The notes under the pieces: generated by a model
Told to the model about the DNA's origin: nothing
Database searches by the model: none
The model's input: only the letters and a program-made list of their open reading frames with translations
NCBI GenBank assembly: GCA_035378955.1
Contig: DAOSUS010000066.1
Location: forward strand, 1 to 17,107
From: Candidatus Hydrogenedens sp.
GTDB lineage: Bacteria; Hydrogenedentota; Hydrogenedentia; Hydrogenedentales; Hydrogenedentaceae
DNA length: 17,107 nucleotides
Direction: 5' to 3'
Shown here: positions 14,302-17,107 of the stretch, piece after piece
Layout of the letters: every line of letters begins with the position of its first letter
Position numbering within the stretch: the stretch's first letter is position 1
Translations under genes and position numbers: made by a program

Positions 14302-17107
14302 TTTTGATAGCCTCACATTTTTTAAGGTTTATAACGAAGCATGTCTTTTTTGATTTATTATCCAATTCCAGTGTTCCGCCATGAATATCCATAATTGATT
14401 TAGAAAGACTTAGTCCCAATCCTGTACCTTTCCCTACTTCTTTTGTTGTAAAAAATGGGTCAAGAATTTTATCTTGAATATCTTTGGGTATACCATGTCC
14501 ATTATCTTCAACCTGAATTCTGATATTATCATCCATTTCTTCTATTTTTAAGGAAATTTTAGGTTGTGGTATCTGCTCAACTGCATCCATAGAATTGTTT
14601 AGTATATTTACAATTACTTGAGTTAATAATGTGGGAACGGCCTCCACATATAAATCTTTATTATCGTTTTGATAAGTGAACTTTATTTTTTGCATTTCTA
14701 ATCTTGGTTTAATTTGTTCAAGAGCATCTTCTATAATTTTTTCTAATTTAGATGGTTGTAATGTATGTTTTGTTTCTTGCCTGGAGAATATTTTCAATGC
14801 CTTTATCAAGTTTTCTATTCTTGTTACATTTTTTTGTATTTTATTAACAAGCATAGAAATATCTTTATTTGAATACTTTTCATTCTCATTTATGTAATTA
14901 TTTATATGTTGAGTAGCAAGAGAAATAACAGTCAAAGGATTATTCACTTCATGAGCGATACCACTTGCCATAACACCAAGAGATGAAAGTTTTTCTATAG
15001 ATTGTATTTTTCTCTCTTGTTCTCTTATTAGTTTATCTTTATGTTGTTTTTCTATTGCAATGGCTATCATTTCTGCTACTATTTTTAATGCATGTAACTC
15101 TGAAGAGGACCATTGCCTTTCTGTAATACAATCATCAAAACCGATTAACCCCCACCATTGACCAAAAACAAAAATAGGTACAACTGCTATGGATACAATC
15201 TCCTGTGCTTTAAGAGCGGGTTTTTCGATGTCGGGAAAATTTTTTACACAACCAAAAACAGGGTTCCCATTGGATAACAATTGCACCCATCTTTTATAGC
15301 CATTTCTTTCATAATTAAATGATTGTAATTCCATATTATCAATTTGAGGCTTTATTCCTGGTGCGACCCATTCATATAATTGGTCTGTTAATATAGTTCC
15401 GTCTTTTAAAACTCTATTTTTAAATAGGTAGGTTCTGCTTACATTTATTGCTTCACCTAATATTTTCAATATCCCATTAATTTCATTTTCCCAGTTTTGT
15501 GATGTATAAAGATTTGAAGCACATTTCGAAGCGGATTCTAATATTTTTTCTCTCATTTTTAAGTGTTCTTCGGCTTGAACTCTTCTAACCATATCCCCTA
15601 CGGAATTGCAAAAGAAATAAATCTGATTGATTTCCTCACTATCAAATTTTTCATCAATTCTAAAAAATATTATTACATCTCTGATTAGATTTTTGTCTTT
15701 AACAGGAATATATGCAATAGATAAAGATAATTTTGTGTTATCGCTTTTAAATATCGTTAAATCTTCTGTGATGGACATCCATACTCTTTTTATGTTCGGA
15801 TTATTAAGATATTCTGTTTCTATTTTTTCAATTATTTCTTTTATTTCTTTATCAATATTTTTCTTATAAAAAGAAAATTTGTGGCGTTCATTCAATTCTG
15901 TTTCATATATGTTTTTCCCGACTTCATCGCTAAATAATGTAATGGCACAGCAGTTTGTTAAATCAATAGCTTTGTTAAAAAATTCAAATAATATTTCATT
16001 TGATGATTTTTCTCTTTGTTTAGAAACATCTAATATCATTCGAGCATATAAATGTTCTCTCTCCAAAAATTTTTCTATTTTTTTTCTCTGTGTAACATCC
16101 TGACCAAAACCAAAAATATATTCTTTGCCCTCCCCTACTTTCAGGTATACTGACTTTATTTCTTTATATACAAGATGCCCATCTTTATGCCTATGGATTG
16201 TATTAAAAGGGGAATTATATCCATTTTTTAATTCATTGAAATGTTTTTTGAAACCCTCTTTAGTATATAAAATATCTATTTCTGGGACACTTAGTTGACG
16301 AAAGGTAGGCAAATCATAACCAAGACTTTTCGAAGCCGATTCATTTACATAAGCGAATTTTCCATCGGGATAAAGTAAGTAAAATTCATTTCCTGCATTA
16401 TCAACAATGTATTTAAAGATTTTTAGTTGTTCTTCTACCTCTTTTATAGATGTAATATCATAAAAGAATACATTAAATATATATCCACAATTGATTTTTA
16501 TTTTATTTATATATAACTTTACCCATTTTTTATTTCCTTTTTTTGTTGTTATAGGAAATGGGTTTTCAAGTATTTTATTCAGTCTTTCGTTATCTGTATG
16601 TAAGCAAATCTGCGGAAAAAAATCTTTTATTATATAATGTCTATCATAATCTTTGGGAATTTCTAAAAGTTCTAATGCGCTATCATTGGCAAATAAAATT
16701 TTCCCCTTTTCTACTAACAAATACCCAAAATTTGTTTTTGTGGTAAGACTAAATAAATAGGGTAGATATTGTGGTGTTCTTTTCTCATCTTTTAGATATT
16801 TATTACAAAGAGGATAAATAAAGACGAATCTGTGATGTGTATCTTTTTTGTCACTGTCTGAAAATGATATAAGATTGTGAGTAATATGAAAGTTATAAAT
16901 ATTTTTTTGTTTTGTTCTCGTCCTGTATATAGTCACCCTATCACCTATATTCTTTATATTTTTTTGATTTATTACATTTTGAAATAGGTGCAGGTCACTT
17001 TTATGTATATTATCCAACCAGATATTTGGAGTTATTTTATCTAAATTCAGGCAGTCTTTAATAAATAGATGAAATTCCTCATCATAGCCCTCAATTTCTC
17101 CCTTTTG
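14291..17107 (-). CDS. Multi-PAS/GAF soluble sensor histidine kinase, N-terminus outside the window
   Basis: The frame stays open to the last base, giving at least 938 residues. The only apparent start inside the window, a TTG at 17017, sits in the middle of a PAS-like domain and is not credible. Counting from the first visible residue, there is a partial PAS (1-100), two PAS domains (about 115-230 and 235-345) and two GAF domains (about 350-505 and 520-685). HisKA (about 695-780) has phospho-acceptor His719 in GIAHEVNNPL. HATPase_c (about 795-930) shows the N box NILNNSMDA, DNGHGIP, DPFFTTK and GTGLGLSLS. No membrane segment is visible, so it is probably a cytoplasmic sensor. The signal is unknown. 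It overlaps the response regulator downstream by 11 bp. Confidence 0.93.
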   Translation of the reverse strand, partial: QKGEIEGYDEEFHLFIKDCLNLDKITPNIWLDNIHKSDLHLFQNVINQKNIKNIGDRVTIYRTRTKQKNIYNFHITHNLISFSDSDKKDTHHRFVFIYPLCNKYLKDEKRTPQYLPYLFSLTTKTNFGYLLVEKGKILFANDSALELLEIPKDYDRHYIIKDFFPQICLHTDNERLNKILENPFPITTKKGNKKWVKLYINKIKINCGYIFNVFFYDITSIKEVEEQLKIFKYIVDNAGNEFYLLYPDGKFAYVNESASKSLGYDLPTFRQLSVPEIDILYTKEGFKKHFNELKNGYNSPFNTIHRHKDGHLVYKEIKSVYLKVGEGKEYIFGFGQDVTQRKKIEKFLEREHLYARMILDVSKQREKSSNEILFEFFNKAIDLTNCCAITLFSDEVGKNIYETELNERHKFSFYKKNIDKEIKEIIEKIETEYLNNPNIKRVWMSITEDLTIFKSDNTKLSLSIAYIPVKDKNLIRDVIIFFRIDEKFDSEEINQIYFFCNSVGDMVRRVQAEEHLKMREKILESASKCASNLYTSQNWENEINGILKILGEAINVSRTYLFKNRVLKDGTILTDQLYEWVAPGIKPQIDNMELQSFNYERNGYKRWVQLLSNGNPVFGCVKNFPDIEKPALKAQEIVSIAVVPIFVFGQWWGLIGFDDCITERQWSSSELHALKIVAEMIAIAIEKQHKDKLIREQERKIQSIEKLSSLGVMASGIAHEVNNPLTVISLATQHINNYINENEKYSNKDISMLVNKIQKNVTRIENLIKALKIFSRQETKHTLQPSKLEKIIEDALEQIKPRLEMQKIKFTYQNDNKDLYVEAVPTLLTQVIVNILNNSMDAVEQIPQPKISLKIEEMDDNIRIQVEDNGHGIPKDIQDKILDPFFTTKEVGKGTGLGLSLSKSIMDIHGGTLELDNKSKKTCFVINLKKCEAIKNGK
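14311..14314 (-). promoter_or_regulatory. Shine-Dalgarno deciding the response-regulator start
   Basis: GAGG on the minus strand, 9 nt before the ATG at 14301 and inside the end of the kinase gene. It supports this ATG over the upstream GTG at 14316. Confidence 0.55.

Noticed and set aside
14302..14316. GTG start of the response regulator
   Set aside because: No ribosome binding site precedes it and the five extra residues add nothing to the receiver fold. The ATG at 14301 has GAGG at 9 nt.
17015..17017. TTG as the start of the histidine kinase
   Set aside because: The frame is open for 30 more codons to the window end, and these read as part of the same PAS-like domain.

Overview
This 17.1-kb window is AT-rich bacterial chromosome with tightly packed genes and no rRNA, CRISPR array, phage or insertion-sequence genes that I can see. 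The gene content points to a Gram-negative-type bacterium. It includes two predicted lipoproteins (one with a glycine zipper), an OppABC peptide importer, a rhamnulokinase, a pair of Gfo/Idh/MocA oxidoreductases and a neutral-ceramidase-family protein. The ceramidase fold and paired Gfo/Idh/MocA enzymes are frequent in Planctomycetota-like and Hydrogenedentota-like lineages. That placement is only an inference from gene content, because no phylogenetic marker is present.

Left block (1-7285, minus strand). Transcription probably runs from a zinc alcohol dehydrogenase (6284-7285) through rhamnulokinase rhaB, oppA, oppB and oppC, with gaps of 57, 9, 6 and 2 bp. Two unrecognised genes follow: a coiled-coil protein (652-1275) and a partial gene (1-639) that runs off the window. 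The Opp set has a binding protein and two permeases but no ATPase gene beside it. A 9-bp perfect inverted repeat lies in the gap before rhaB.

Central block (7365-11632). This holds a small thioredoxin-like [2Fe-2S] ferredoxin, a tRNA-Ser(UGA), two Gfo/Idh/MocA dehydrogenase genes 12 bp apart, a SpoU/TrmH-family RNA methyltransferase on the opposite strand, and serC (phosphoserine aminotransferase). The methyltransferase and serC diverge from a 122-bp gap. That gap has a perfect inverted repeat placing a TATAAT on each strand.

Right block (11644-17107, minus strand). A large PAS/GAF sensor histidine kinase overlaps a response regulator that has a receiver and a degenerate PilZ-like output domain. 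A glycine-zipper lipoprotein and a secreted neutral-ceramidase-family protein follow at 23- and 4-bp gaps. The four look like one operon: a soluble two-component system with envelope genes downstream. The kinase reading frame stays open to the last base of the window, so its N-terminus lies outside.

The main points for follow-up are the ceramidase homologue, which has Ala where active ceramidases have the catalytic Ser, and its linkage to the two-component genes. Others are the opp operon without an ATPase fused in layout to rhaB, the inverted repeat before rhaB, and the two unknown genes at the left edge that share a frame across one TAG codon. I saw nothing that I would claim outright as a new system.
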